A stretch of 64,000 nt of DNA, taken from contig NZ_JAJFZM010000002.1 in NCBI RefSeq assembly GCF_020733705.1, positions 372,001 through 436,000 of the forward strand, written 5' to 3'. The notes below the pieces were generated by a model. That model was not told the DNA's origin. It ran no database searches and saw only the letters and a list, made by a program, of their open reading frames with translations. Shown piece by piece: positions 1 through 7,821 of this stretch. This DNA is from Nocardia australiensis (GTDB lineage Bacteria; Actinomycetota; Actinomycetes; Mycobacteriales; Mycobacteriaceae). Within the stretch, counting starts at the first letter, position 1. Every line of letters starts with the position of its first letter. A program made the translations under genes and the position numbers.

Positions 1-67
1 GTGACATAGTCGCTTCCGTCGCCGGAAGCCTTCGGCGGCGAAACCACTTGTGAAGGACCGGATCACC

Positions 68-535
68 ATGTCGGTACACGCTGTTGCCCACCTGAACTTC
101 CACGGCCAAGCCCGTGCGGCCCTGGAGTTCTACCAGTCGGTGTTCGGCGGGCAGACCATCATCGCCACCTACGACGACTTCGGGATGCCCGCCGAGTTGC
201 CCGGCGCCACCAAGGTGGTGTTCGGCCAGGTCGTCGCGGACAACGGATTCCGGGTCATGGCCTACGACGTGCCCGGCGAGGACACACCGGTCACCCGGGG
301 CGTGCCCACCACTCGCCGCGAGAACGGCACCACCGTCACCAAGGAGCCGTTCTTCCTGTCTGTCCGCGGCGAGACCGTCGAAGAGGTCGGCGCGATGTGG
401 GAACGCCTCGCGGACGGTGCGACGGTCATCGAGGAATTCGGTCCGGCGCAGTGGGCACCCGCCTTCGGAATGCTGACCGATCGCTTCGGTATCACCTGGA
501 TCCTCGACGTCGCGGCCGAGTACGTCCAGGCCTGA
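68..535 (+). CDS. VOC-fold (PhnB-like) protein
   Basis: A 155-aa single-domain protein of the vicinal-oxygen-chelate fold, PhnB/3-demethylubiquinone-methyltransferase-like type. The N-terminus reads AHLNFHGQARAALEFYQSVF, the typical first beta-alpha unit with FYQSVFGG. The C-terminus has WAPAFGMLTDRFGITWILD, the usual closing motif. The ATG at 68 begins MSVHAVAHLNF, where family members start; an in-frame GTG at 50 would add six residues. The family includes metal-dependent enzymes and resistance proteins, so the substrate is unknown. It stands alone here, with a 6-bp inverted repeat at 13-28 just upstream. Confidence 0.85.
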   Translation: MSVHAVAHLNFHGQARAALEFYQSVFGGQTIIATYDDFGMPAELPGATKVVFGQVVADNGFRVMAYDVPGEDTPVTRGVPTTRRENGTTVTKEPFFLSVRGETVEEVGAMWERLADGATVIEEFGPAQWAPAFGMLTDRFGITWILDVAAEYVQA

Positions 536-846
536 AGCATTCCTCCACCGCTGCTCCGGGGTGCGGCCGGACCCGGCCGGACCCCGGCCCCACCGTCCCG
601 GTGGACCGCCGGTCACGAACCACGCAGGAGACACCCCATGCACACTCGCCCAGGCCTGCGCCGTCGCACCGCCCACGACCGCACCTGCGGCTGATCAGCC
701 GGTTCGACCACCGCGAACTGCCCGCACAGAACCATCCACGATTCCCGGCCGCGGCCCGGCTCCAACATCCGCTGCACCCGCAATCCGTCCTCCGCACCCC
801 ATCCAGCCGGAAAGTCGGGACGGCGACGTATGACCCCCACCGATCG

Positions 847-960
847 GTGATCAAGTCCGCGGTGGACTGGGATATCGGCGAGCTGGTGTACGTGTGTAAT
901 GTCCCCGGCTGCGATTTCACCTCCGACACCCATGAGGTACCCGACGACTTCGTTTGGTAG
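847..960 (+). CDS. possible small Cys-containing ORF or gene remnant
   Basis: The end of a longer open frame reads like real coding sequence: VIKSAVDWDIGELVYVCNVP followed by GCDF and ending VPDDFVW. Codon third positions are almost all G or C here, unlike the sequence before it. Two cysteines and the VPDDFVW end vaguely resemble a rubredoxin-type knuckle, but only one Cys pair is present. A GTG at 847 gives 37 residues without a clear ribosome binding site. It may be the tail of a decayed gene. Nothing else is recognisable between 536 and 846. Confidence 0.3.
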   Translation: MIKSAVDWDIGELVYVCNVPGCDFTSDTHEVPDDFVW

Positions 961-988
961 ACACGCGATCTCGGTTTCTGGAGCGCGA

Positions 989-1375
989 TCAGAGTCGGCC
1001 GCCGCGGGTCAGCCGCATGAGCGCCTCGAGCCCGGCTTCCTCGTCGGATTCGGCCATCAGCTTCTCGATCGTCTGCTGCGACAACGTCGCGCGCATGCCG
1101 AGCACGTCGGCGGTGAGACGGTCGAGTTCATCGAGCGCGGCCACATATGTTGTGAGAGCAGCCTTCTCGCTGGCGGTGGCGACTTAGACCGCCCAGCGGG
1201 CGGCTTGGCTGCGGAACAGCGCCTGGTCGGCGCGCTGGTTCTGGTAGACCTCGATGGCCCGGTTCACCGTGGCGTCGCCGAGCCGGTAGGGCTCGGCCAG
1301 CGCCGGCGTGAACAACTCGAGCTGCCCGCGGGTGACGTCGATACCCTCGTGGACGAGCGCCGGATTTCTCAAATC
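989..1375 (-). pseudogene. gene remnant with an in-frame stop, family not recognised
   Basis: On the minus strand an open frame with natural codon use runs from about 1375 to a TGA at 989-991, interrupted in frame by a TAA at 1184-1186. Before the stop it reads GQLELFTPALAEPYRLGDAT and VNRAIEVYQNQRADQ. After it comes ALTTYVAALDELDRLTADVL and a helical end EAGLEALMRLTRGGRL. No start codon follows the internal stop directly, so this looks like one inactivated gene and not two. Upstream of 1375 the frame loses coding character. The family is not recognised. Confidence 0.4.
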
Positions 1376-1680
1376 TGGCCCCCGCGGGCCGACAAGCCGC
1401 CGAGAGCACCTGTAGTGACAGGTGTTTCGGAGTACCGGAGACCAGGCAGTGGATCTGGGAGGCGCACGATTCGATGCCGCGCTCGTGCCGCAGCGTGACC
1501 GGTTCGGTCGCGGCGGTGCGGGTGAGCCTCCCCCACACTGGTTCACAGCGCCTTTGTCGTTCCTCCCTTTCCGCACCTCCTGTCGGCGTGCCGGAAACGA
1601 AGCCGAGCAGCTGCGTTGGTGTCGGCTCGGATGCGGCCGAACTCCGCCGCTACCTCCGTAGGCGCTCGCTTCGCGTCGGG

Positions 1681-2274
1681 TCAGTCCTGTACCAGCTTCA
1701 TGGAGATGTAGTGGTTGATGCCCGTCCGTCTGGTGTGCCGCACTTTCCGTCGCTTGTACTCGACGAAGCCGAGCCGTTCGTAGAGGGCCAGAGCAGTGGT
1801 ATTGATATCGGAGATGTCCTCCAGGAGGTACTCGCCATAACCGGGGAGCGCGAGCAGATGCCGCAGCAGAGCGGTGGCTACCCCGCGGCCCTGGTATCGC
1901 GATGCCGTTCCGACGAATTCGAGGGAAGCGGTCGCGCCCCCGGCTTCGGGTATGGTTCGCAGGAACTCGCGCCGGAACACCAGGTGAGCGATTGTCCCGT
2001 TGACCAGGCCGAGGTGCTTGCGCAGTTGTCCACCGTCGGGTGTGACGCATTGTTGCCTGCCGTCGGTGCAGGCCGTGATACCAGCCGGTCGGCCGTCGAC
2101 AAGGGCCACATAGAACAGGTCGAGCACCAACATGTGTTCGAAGGTTTCGGTGAGTTGTTCGGTGCTCTTGGCGAAGTACGAGAAGTCGGGACCGAAGGCG
2201 TCGGCGAAGACCTCGGTGATCGGTCTGCGGTAGTCTTCGCCCAGCTCGCGGGCGGAAACGATCTCAATCGTCAT
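1681..2274 (-). CDS. GNAT-family N-acetyltransferase
   Basis: A 197-aa protein with a GNAT fold. The acetyl-CoA pyrophosphate-binding motif is RYQGRGVATALLRHL near residue 130, and the late motif is NTTALALYERLGF near 160. The acceptor is unknown. The start codon overlaps the end of the upstream tetR gene by 11 bp, so the two are probably cotranscribed and translationally coupled, which makes this the likely target of that regulator. About 300 bp downstream (1376-1680) has no recognisable gene. Confidence 0.85.
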   Translation of the reverse strand: MTIEIVSARELGEDYRRPITEVFADAFGPDFSYFAKSTEQLTETFEHMLVLDLFYVALVDGRPAGITACTDGRQQCVTPDGGQLRKHLGLVNGTIAHLVFRREFLRTIPEAGGATASLEFVGTASRYQGRGVATALLRHLLALPGYGEYLLEDISDINTTALALYERLGFVEYKRRKVRHTRRTGINHYISMKLVQD

Positions 2275-2875
2275 GGCTGTCCTCGATCAGGAATGCGGTC
2301 AATACGTTCGTACTGGGGACAACAAGCCGGTCGCGCAGCGCCAGCTTCATCGTCGCCAGACCACTCAGCGCGGCGAAAAAGCAGGTAGCCAACTCCGCCG
2401 GGTCACCGTCACGGAACTCGCCGAGCTGTTGCCCCCGGCCGATCAATCTCTCGGCTGCTTCCATCGCAACCGATTGCGCATCGACCAGCGACCGGATTTC
2501 GGGCGGTCCATCCTGCCACCCGAATGACTGGTTCATGATCAGGAAGAACTCGGGGAAATCGCCGCCTCCGTCTATGCCGCCGAGAACTTCGGCAACGAAC
2601 CGGCGGAGGATCGCCGCCGGCGATTCGCTGCCCTGGAAGAGGTGAGCGAGCTGACGTAGCCCACCTGCCGCCTGGCCCACCAACTGCCCGAAGAGCTCTT
2701 CTTTGGTCTCGTAGTGCCGGTAGATCGAGCCAGGACTGATACCCGCCTCGCGGGCGATATCACGCATGGTCGTGCCACCGAAACCACTGCGGGCGAAGAG
2801 CCGGATCGCCGCCGCGCGGACCTTCTCCTCGGTCGCGGTTCGCATTGCCTCGTAGCGCTCTCCACTACGTGCCAC
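2264..2875 (-). CDS. TetR/AcrR-family repressor
   Basis: About 203 aa with a typical TetR N-terminal HTH (AAAIRLFARSGFGGTTMRDI, then AREAGISPGSIYRHYETKEE) and a variable all-helical ligand domain. The frame opens at 2911, but a 26-bp operator-like palindrome at 2891-2916 overlaps that ATG. The GTG at 2875, four bases after a GGAGG, is a better start; the ATG at 2845 (MRTATEEK) is also possible. The first gene of a two-gene unit with the GNAT gene, it is probably autorepressed. The ligand is unknown. Confidence 0.9.
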   Translation of the reverse strand: MARSGERYEAMRTATEEKVRAAAIRLFARSGFGGTTMRDIAREAGISPGSIYRHYETKEELFGQLVGQAAGGLRQLAHLFQGSESPAAILRRFVAEVLGGIDGGGDFPEFFLIMNQSFGWQDGPPEIRSLVDAQSVAMEAAERLIGRGQQLGEFRDGDPAELATCFFAALSGLATMKLALRDRLVVPSTNVLTAFLIEDSHDD

Positions 2876-2890
2876 CACACCTCCGCACAT

Positions 2891-2916
2891 GTAGAATGAA
2901 CATTCGTTCATCCTAC
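2891..2916. promoter_or_regulatory. TetR operator-like palindrome
   Basis: Near-perfect inverted repeat with arms GTAGAATGAAC and GTTCATCCTAC around ATTC, with one mismatch per 11-bp arm. It lies just upstream of the tetR gene. The core ATGAAC...GTTCAT is typical of TetR-family operators. Probably the autoregulatory site. Confidence 0.7.
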
Positions 2917-2987
2917 ATGAGGAAGGTGCAGAGTCGTCAAAATGGCCGCGCCCGCAGCCCGGAGGCGGACTCGGGCAACGCCACGGG

Positions 2988-3125
2988 ATGACGACCCGGG
3001 TCTTGGCCTACGTTCTCGCCGACGATGCCGAGCGCCGCACCCCTTCGGAAGCTCTCGACCGGGCCGCAGGTCGGTCCGGCCATGAACGCAAGCCCCAGGT
3101 GCGCGCGCCGATACCTATCGGGTGA
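2988..3125 (+). CDS. possible 45-aa ORF of unknown function
   Basis: An ATG at 2988 opens MTTRVLAYVLADDAERRTPS and runs 45 codons with mostly G/C third positions, ending PIPIG at a TGA. No strong ribosome binding site precedes it and no family is recognised. It is the only coding-like stretch in the roughly 430 bp between the TetR operator and the end of the sigma-factor gene, and may be a remnant. Confidence 0.2.
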   Translation: MTTRVLAYVLADDAERRTPSEALDRAAGRSGHERKPQVRAPIPIG

Positions 3126-3308
3126 GGATTTCTGGTATACAGACCGGTTGAATACGGGTCGTTACCAGTCCACTCGGGTTCTGTCGGTTCGACGGGATGC
3201 CGGAACTCCTTAGCGCCGGATCTCGGGCGACTGTCCCTCAACCTCCTATGCAGCGCCCGAAGCACTACCGACACAACGGTGCAGATCCATTGGCAGCGGA
3301 TCCATCCG

Positions 3309-4589
3309 TCAGCCGAGGTCGGCGAGCTTATGTTCCAGCACCGCGCGTTCACGCTCATTGGTGCAGAGATCTGCCGCGACTTCCAGTTCGGTGCGTGCTT
3401 CTGCTGCGCGTCCGAGGCGAATGAGTAACTCCCCGCGGACGGTTGGCAGCAAATGCGAATTCGGCAGCGCCCCAGTGGCCTTCAGTTCATCGACTATTTG
3501 TAGTGCCGCGGCCGGGCCCTGTGCCATGGAAACCGCCACCGCACGGTTGAGGTCGACCACCGGCGACGGTGTGAGCCGACCGAGCGCCTCATAGATCAGC
3601 ACGATGCGCTCCCAGTTCGTCGCCGCGACAGATGGTGCGACGGCATGGCATTCGGCGATTGCCGCCTGTAGGCCGTAGGCGCCCAGGCCTCGGCCGAGCT
3701 GCCCTGCGCGGGCCAGGGCGGCTTGCCCCCGACCAATCGCCGCGCGGTCCCAATGGCGACGATCCTGGCGTTCGAGTAGCACCGGCTCACCGTCGATCCC
3801 GATACGGGCGGGGAAACGAGCCGCAGTGAGCTCGAGCAGTGCCAGCAGGCCGTGGGCTTCGGGTTCGTTCGGTACGAGCCGGGTCAGCACTCGCGCCAGG
3901 CGCGTGGCCTCGCTGGCAAGGTCGAGCCGGATCAGGTCGTTACCGGAACTGGCCGAGGATCCTTCGGTGAAGATCAAGTAAACAACGCTGAGCACCGAGC
4001 CGAGGCGCTCGGTGCGATCCTGTGCCCCCGGCACCATGAACGGTACTCGGGCGGCCCCAAGGGTCTTTTTGGCTCGGGTGATCCGAGCTTGCACGGTCGC
4101 GGTCGGGACCAGGAAGGCCTTGGCGATTTCGTCGCTGGTCAGACCGGCGACCACCCGTAGGGTGAGCGCCACCCTCGCCTCCCGCGAGAGCACGGGGTGG
4201 CAGGAGATGAACATCAACGCGAGCATGTCGTCATCGATCTGGTCGGGATCCCACAGCACGTCCCCGGCGTCTTCGGCCGGATCGGCGCTGCCCGACACGG
4301 CACCGCCCTCGCCCAGGTTGTGGGCGAGCGCGGCGTACCTCTCGTCGAGGGCCGAGTGCCTGCGGAATGTGTCGATCGCTCGGCGGCGGCCGACCGTGAG
4401 CAGCCATGCCGCGGGATTGCGCGGTGTGCCGGCACGTGGCCAGCTCACGAGTGCCTCGGCCAGCGCCTCCTGTGCGAGGTCCTCGGCCAGCGTGAAGTCG
4501 CCGGTGTAGCGCGCGAGCGCGCCGACGATTCGCGCGGATTCGATCCGCCATACCGCTGCGACAGCCTCACGGCCGGTGGGATCGGCCAT
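3309..4589 (-). CDS. ECF42-type RNA polymerase sigma factor
   Basis: A 426-aa ECF sigma factor with a long C-terminal extension. Region 2 is near residues 20-90 (DFTLAEDLAQEALAEAL, then RNPAAWLLTVGRRRAIDTFR), region 4 near 145-195 (LTLRVVAGLTSDEIAKAFLV). A DUF6596/TPR-like extension of about 220 residues follows, starting at VVYLIFTEG. That architecture defines the ECF42 group, which has no anti-sigma factor and is encoded beside DGPF (YCII-related) proteins. The DGPF gene lies immediately upstream on the same strand, 15 bp away. The extension is thought to be needed for activity in this group. The target regulon is inferred to include the pair's own promoter. Confidence 0.9.
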   Translation of the reverse strand: MADPTGREAVAAVWRIESARIVGALARYTGDFTLAEDLAQEALAEALVSWPRAGTPRNPAAWLLTVGRRRAIDTFRRHSALDERYAALAHNLGEGGAVSGSADPAEDAGDVLWDPDQIDDDMLALMFISCHPVLSREARVALTLRVVAGLTSDEIAKAFLVPTATVQARITRAKKTLGAARVPFMVPGAQDRTERLGSVLSVVYLIFTEGSSASSGNDLIRLDLASEATRLARVLTRLVPNEPEAHGLLALLELTAARFPARIGIDGEPVLLERQDRRHWDRAAIGRGQAALARAGQLGRGLGAYGLQAAIAECHAVAPSVAATNWERIVLIYEALGRLTPSPVVDLNRAVAVSMAQGPAAALQIVDELKATGALPNSHLLPTVRGELLIRLGRAAEARTELEVAADLCTNERERAVLEHKLADLG

Positions 4590-4604
4590 CGTCCGCCGAT
4601 CCGC

Positions 4605-5024
4605 TCAGAGCTGACCGGTGGCTTCGCGCCATGCTCGCTCTTTCTGGATCCACTCGTTGTCCTGCGGGAATTCATCGATCGATGTGACGCGGCGGATCTC
4701 GGTCTTGAATCCGGGACCGGTGATCGGCGACCGCTTGGCCCACTCGATGGCCTCCTCCTTCGAAGCCACATTGAGGATGTAGAACCCGCCGAACAGCTCC
4801 TTCGTCTCGCCGTAGGGCCCGTCGGTCACCACCGGTGTCTCCGAGGAGTAGTCGACGACGACGCCCTCGGCGGCTTCGTCGAGTCCCTCGGCCGCGACGA
4901 GCACGCCGGCCCGGATCATTTCGTCGTTGTACTTGCCCATGGTCGCGAGCATCTCGGTGAAGTCGATGGCCGCCATCCCCGCGTATGCCTTGTCGGTGGC
5001 GCGCATAATCAGCATGTACTTCAT
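4605..5024 (-). CDS. DGPF-domain (YCII-related) protein of ECF42 module 1
   Basis: A 139-aa protein with the family hallmark TDGPYGETKELFGGFYIL near residues 85-105. DGPF proteins are YCII-related ferredoxin-like proteins encoded with ECF42 sigma factors; whether they are enzymes or signal partners is not settled. The start MKYMLIMRATDKAY follows an AAAGGAG ribosome binding site. Translation probably precedes the sigma factor on one transcript. An ECF42-like promoter lies at 5076-5104. Confidence 0.88.
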   Translation of the reverse strand: MKYMLIMRATDKAYAGMAAIDFTEMLATMGKYNDEMIRAGVLVAAEGLDEAAEGVVVDYSSETPVVTDGPYGETKELFGGFYILNVASKEEAIEWAKRSPITGPGFKTEIRRVTSIDEFPQDNEWIQKERAWREATGQL

Positions 5025-5075
5025 GGTCGGTTCTCCTTTGGCTATTCGGGTCCCGTTCGGACCCTTTCACCTTTG

Positions 5076-5104
5076 GGTCGAATGGGGAGCGCGCTGGATC
5101 GACA
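5076..5104 (-). promoter_or_regulatory. ECF42-like promoter upstream of DGPF gene 1
   Basis: On the minus strand TGTCGA (5104-5099) is followed after 18 nt by CGACC (5080-5076), about 50 bp before the DGPF start. This resembles the TGTCGA / CGA(T/C)C promoter I recall for the ECF42 group. It implies autoregulation. Confidence 0.5.
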
Positions 5105-5184
5105 CGCCGCTGGACTTTCTCCGAGAAATCTCTGAGAACGGGGCCTCCTCGGAACCAGCCTTTCACCCACGGGATCCCACTGCA

Positions 5185-5211
5185 TGTCTGAGAATGGTCG
5201 GCGGCTGCGAC
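5185..5211 (+). promoter_or_regulatory. ECF42-like promoter upstream of DGPF gene 2
   Basis: TGTCTG (5185-5190), a 17-nt spacer, then CGAC (5208-5211), about 50 bp before the DGPF start at 5262. The layout matches the motif of module 1 with a weaker -35 element, suggesting that related sigma factors read both promoters. Confidence 0.4.
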
Positions 5212-5261
5212 GTACCTGACGAGTGGCGCCGACGAAGCGTCGCCGGAACCGAGGAGTTGTC

Positions 5262-5675
5262 ATGAAATACATGATTCTGAGCTACGGCTCGCAGCAGGAC
5301 TATGACGGCCTGGTGGGTAAGGAAACCGGCAAACCGGCATGGACCGCCGATGAATTCACCGCGGTGGTCGAGTTCATGGGGGAGTTGAACAAGAGACTCG
5401 AGCAGTCCGGTGAGCTGGTCGGGACGGGTGGGCTCGCCGAGCCGGTGCATACCCGGCGCATTACCACCCGCGACGGTGCGCCGTTCGTTACCGACGGGCC
5501 GTATGCGGAGACACAAGAGGTGCTCGCCGGATACTGGATCGTCGAATGCGAAAGCTTCGACCGCGCAACCGAAATCGCGGCCGAACTGAGCAAATGCCCG
5601 GGACCCGCGCACGTTGTCGAGACGGCCTACGCCGATGTTCGCCCGATTCACGGGTCCGCGCCCGAATTCGGCTGA
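5262..5675 (+). CDS. DGPF-domain (YCII-related) protein of ECF42 module 2
   Basis: A 137-aa protein beginning MKYMILSYGSQQDYDGLVGK, with the family motif TDGPYAETQEVLAGYWIVE near residue 85. It is divergent from module 1 and diverged in sequence from the other DGPF protein, so this is not a fresh duplication. A GAGGAG ribosome binding site precedes the ATG. The sigma gene starts 8 bp after its stop, so the two are a tight pair. Confidence 0.88.
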   Translation: MKYMILSYGSQQDYDGLVGKETGKPAWTADEFTAVVEFMGELNKRLEQSGELVGTGGLAEPVHTRRITTRDGAPFVTDGPYAETQEVLAGYWIVECESFDRATEIAAELSKCPGPAHVVETAYADVRPIHGSAPEFG

Positions 5676-5683
5676 GCGGTCGG

Positions 5684-6943
5684 GTGTCGGATACCGAGGT
5701 GGTGGACCTGCTGCGGCTCTCGGCGCCGCAGGTCCTCGCCGCGCTGGTGCGGCGGTACGGGCATTTCGATATCGCCGAGGACGCGGTCCAGGAGGGATTG
5801 CTCGCGGCGGCTACACAGTGGCCGGCCGCGGGCATCCCGGATGATCCGCGGGCCTGGCTGATCACGGTCGCCTCTCGCCGTCTGACCGATCTGCTGCGCA
5901 ACGAGCAGGCGCGGCGCCGCCGCGAGGACACCGTCGCGCGATGGGCGTTACCGGAGGACTGGCTGACACCGCCCGCCGACCGGAGGCAGGCGGATTCCGA
6001 CGACACCCTCGTGCTGCTGTTCATGTGCTGCCATCCGTCGCTATCACCCACCTCACAGGTATCGCTGACGTTGCGCGCGGTCGGTGGCCTGACCACCGGG
6101 GAGATCGCCCGCGCATTCCTGGTGCCCGAGGCAACGATGACCAAACGCATCGGCCGCGCCAAGAAGTCGATCAAGGACAGCGGTGTGCCCTTCGCACCGC
6201 CATCGGCCGCCCAGCGCGATGCGCGACTGACTGCGGTCCTGCATGTGATCTACCTGATCTTCACCGAGGGCTATGCCTCGACAACAGGTACGAGCCTGCA
6301 TCGCGTCGAACTGTCCACGGAGGCGATACGCCTCGCCCGCATGGTGCACCGGCTGTTGCCGGGCGACACCGAAGCCGCTGGGCTGCTTGCGCTCATGCTG
6401 CTCACCGACGCGCGCCGAGCCGCGCGTACCGGCCCCGGCGGCGAACTCGTCCCGATGGAAGATCAGGACCGCTCCCGCTGGAACGCCGAAACCATTGCGG
6501 AAGGGATCGCGCTGATCACCGCCGCCCTGCCGCGCGGCGAGCCTGGCCTCTATCAGTTGCAGGCAGCGATCGCCGCCGTGCACGACGAGGCCCGCGTCTA
6601 CAGCGCGACCGACTGGCCACAGATCATGCTGCTCTACGAACGGCTGCTACTGCTTGTCGAGAATCCGATGATCGCGCTGAACCACGCTGTGGCGGTATCG
6701 ATGGTCCGGGGTCCGCACGCCGCGTTGTCATTGCTCGACGAGCTCGCCACCGACCCGCGAATGTCCGGCGACCACCGCTTGCACTCGGTCCGTGCTCACC
6801 TGCTGGAACAGACCGGTGATAGCGCAGCCGCTCGCGAGTCGTATATCCGTGCGGCGCAACGGACTACGAACATCCCTACCCAGCGTTACCTCTACGGCCG
6901 AGTTGCCGGAATCGACGCTGTCGCCGGTCTCGACGATCGGTGA
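5684..6943 (+). CDS. second ECF42-type sigma factor
   Basis: A 419-aa ECF sigma factor starting at a GTG (MSDTEVVDLLRLSAPQVLAA). The frame is open upstream to 5546 but that overlaps the DGPF gene. Region 2 includes FDIAEDAVQEGLLAAATQW and DDPRAWLITVASRRLTDLLR; region 4 includes LTLRAVGGLTTGEIARAFLV; the C-terminal extension starts at VIYLIFTEGY. Same architecture as the minus-strand ECF42 protein, paired with its own DGPF protein. The sequence differs enough to suggest separate promoter or signal specificity. Confidence 0.9.
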   Translation: MSDTEVVDLLRLSAPQVLAALVRRYGHFDIAEDAVQEGLLAAATQWPAAGIPDDPRAWLITVASRRLTDLLRNEQARRRREDTVARWALPEDWLTPPADRRQADSDDTLVLLFMCCHPSLSPTSQVSLTLRAVGGLTTGEIARAFLVPEATMTKRIGRAKKSIKDSGVPFAPPSAAQRDARLTAVLHVIYLIFTEGYASTTGTSLHRVELSTEAIRLARMVHRLLPGDTEAAGLLALMLLTDARRAARTGPGGELVPMEDQDRSRWNAETIAEGIALITAALPRGEPGLYQLQAAIAAVHDEARVYSATDWPQIMLLYERLLLLVENPMIALNHAVAVSMVRGPHAALSLLDELATDPRMSGDHRLHSVRAHLLEQTGDSAAARESYIRAAQRTTNIPTQRYLYGRVAGIDAVAGLDDR

Positions 6944-7107
6944 CCGTCCTCGACGAGCATCGCAGCGCGTCCGACGGATCGGTCGTGGGCGGTGGCCGGC
7001 CGTTTCCGCACCCACGGTTGGCGGGGAGTCGACGGCCTGAATCTACTGTCGGACCGGCCTGGTAGACAGGGGGATCGGTTGACAATCGAGAGTCGGGAGG
7101 TCGGGGG

Positions 7108-7755
7108 ATGCCCCGTGAGCTGGAGGATCTGCCCTACGCGCGCTACCTGAAGGCGGTAGAGGGTCCACTCGAGCCCGAAGGTGACTACGAGTGTGTGCGG
7201 CTCAGCGACGCCGATATCGACGATGTCGACCTCGGCCATGCTCGGTTCTCCGAATCGGCGTTCACCTCCGTGGCGTTCAACCGGGGGAGCATGCGATATT
7301 CGCGGTTCTCGGATGTGTGGGTGCGGAATGTGCGCTGGGTGGGCACTGAGTTGGCCGATACCTCATGGCAGGACGCGGAATTGATCGACGGCGTCCTGGC
7401 GGGGGTCGACCTGGGCGGATCGCATCTACGGCGGGTTCGCTTCGAGGGATGCAAGTTCGACTCGGTGAACTTCCGCCGGGCGAAGCTGCGCGATGTGTCG
7501 TTCGTGGATTGCGTGCTGCGGCACCCCGATTTCGGCGACGCGGAACTGACGAACGTGACTTTTCCCGGCACCATGCTGCAGGGACTCTTGCTGAGCCGGG
7601 CACGCCTGAAGAAGTTCGATCTGCGCGACGCGGTCGGCGTCGGCATTGCCGACGGAATCGACGCTTTGCGGGGCGCGACGATCAGCCACAGCCAATTGCT
7701 GGACCTGGCGCCGGATTTCGCCCGTGCGATCGGAATCGTCGTCGTAGACGGGTAG
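7108..7755 (+). CDS. pentapeptide-repeat protein
   Basis: A 215-aa protein made largely of A(D/N)LxX-type pentapeptides between about residues 30 and 165 (DADIDDVDLGHARFSESAF, CKFDSVNFRRAKLRDVSFVD). These form a right-handed quadrilateral beta helix. The C-terminal 40 residues (GIDALRGATISHSQLLDLAP) are typical of actinobacterial members. Some pentapeptide proteins mimic DNA and protect gyrase (MfpA/Qnr), but this one lacks their regular length, so function is open. A GGGAGG motif precedes the ATG. Confidence 0.85.
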   Translation: MPRELEDLPYARYLKAVEGPLEPEGDYECVRLSDADIDDVDLGHARFSESAFTSVAFNRGSMRYSRFSDVWVRNVRWVGTELADTSWQDAELIDGVLAGVDLGGSHLRRVRFEGCKFDSVNFRRAKLRDVSFVDCVLRHPDFGDAELTNVTFPGTMLQGLLLSRARLKKFDLRDAVGVGIADGIDALRGATISHSQLLDLAPDFARAIGIVVVDG

Positions 7756-7821
7756 TCCATCTGTTCAATTCGCTACACGCCGCTGCCGATTGAGATATTG
7801 AGGGGTTACCCCCTCCGGGGG

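Noticed and set aside
13..28. CTTCCG-TCGC-CGGAAG inverted repeat before the VOC gene
   Set aside because: Only 6-bp arms with no T run; too short to call operator or terminator without the upstream gene.
638..694. 18-codon ORF MHTRPGLRRRTAHDRTCG after AGGAGAC, possible Cys-rich leader peptide
   Set aside because: It resembles actinobacterial sulfur-gene leader peptides only in the MxTR start and final Cys, and no sulfur-assimilation gene follows.
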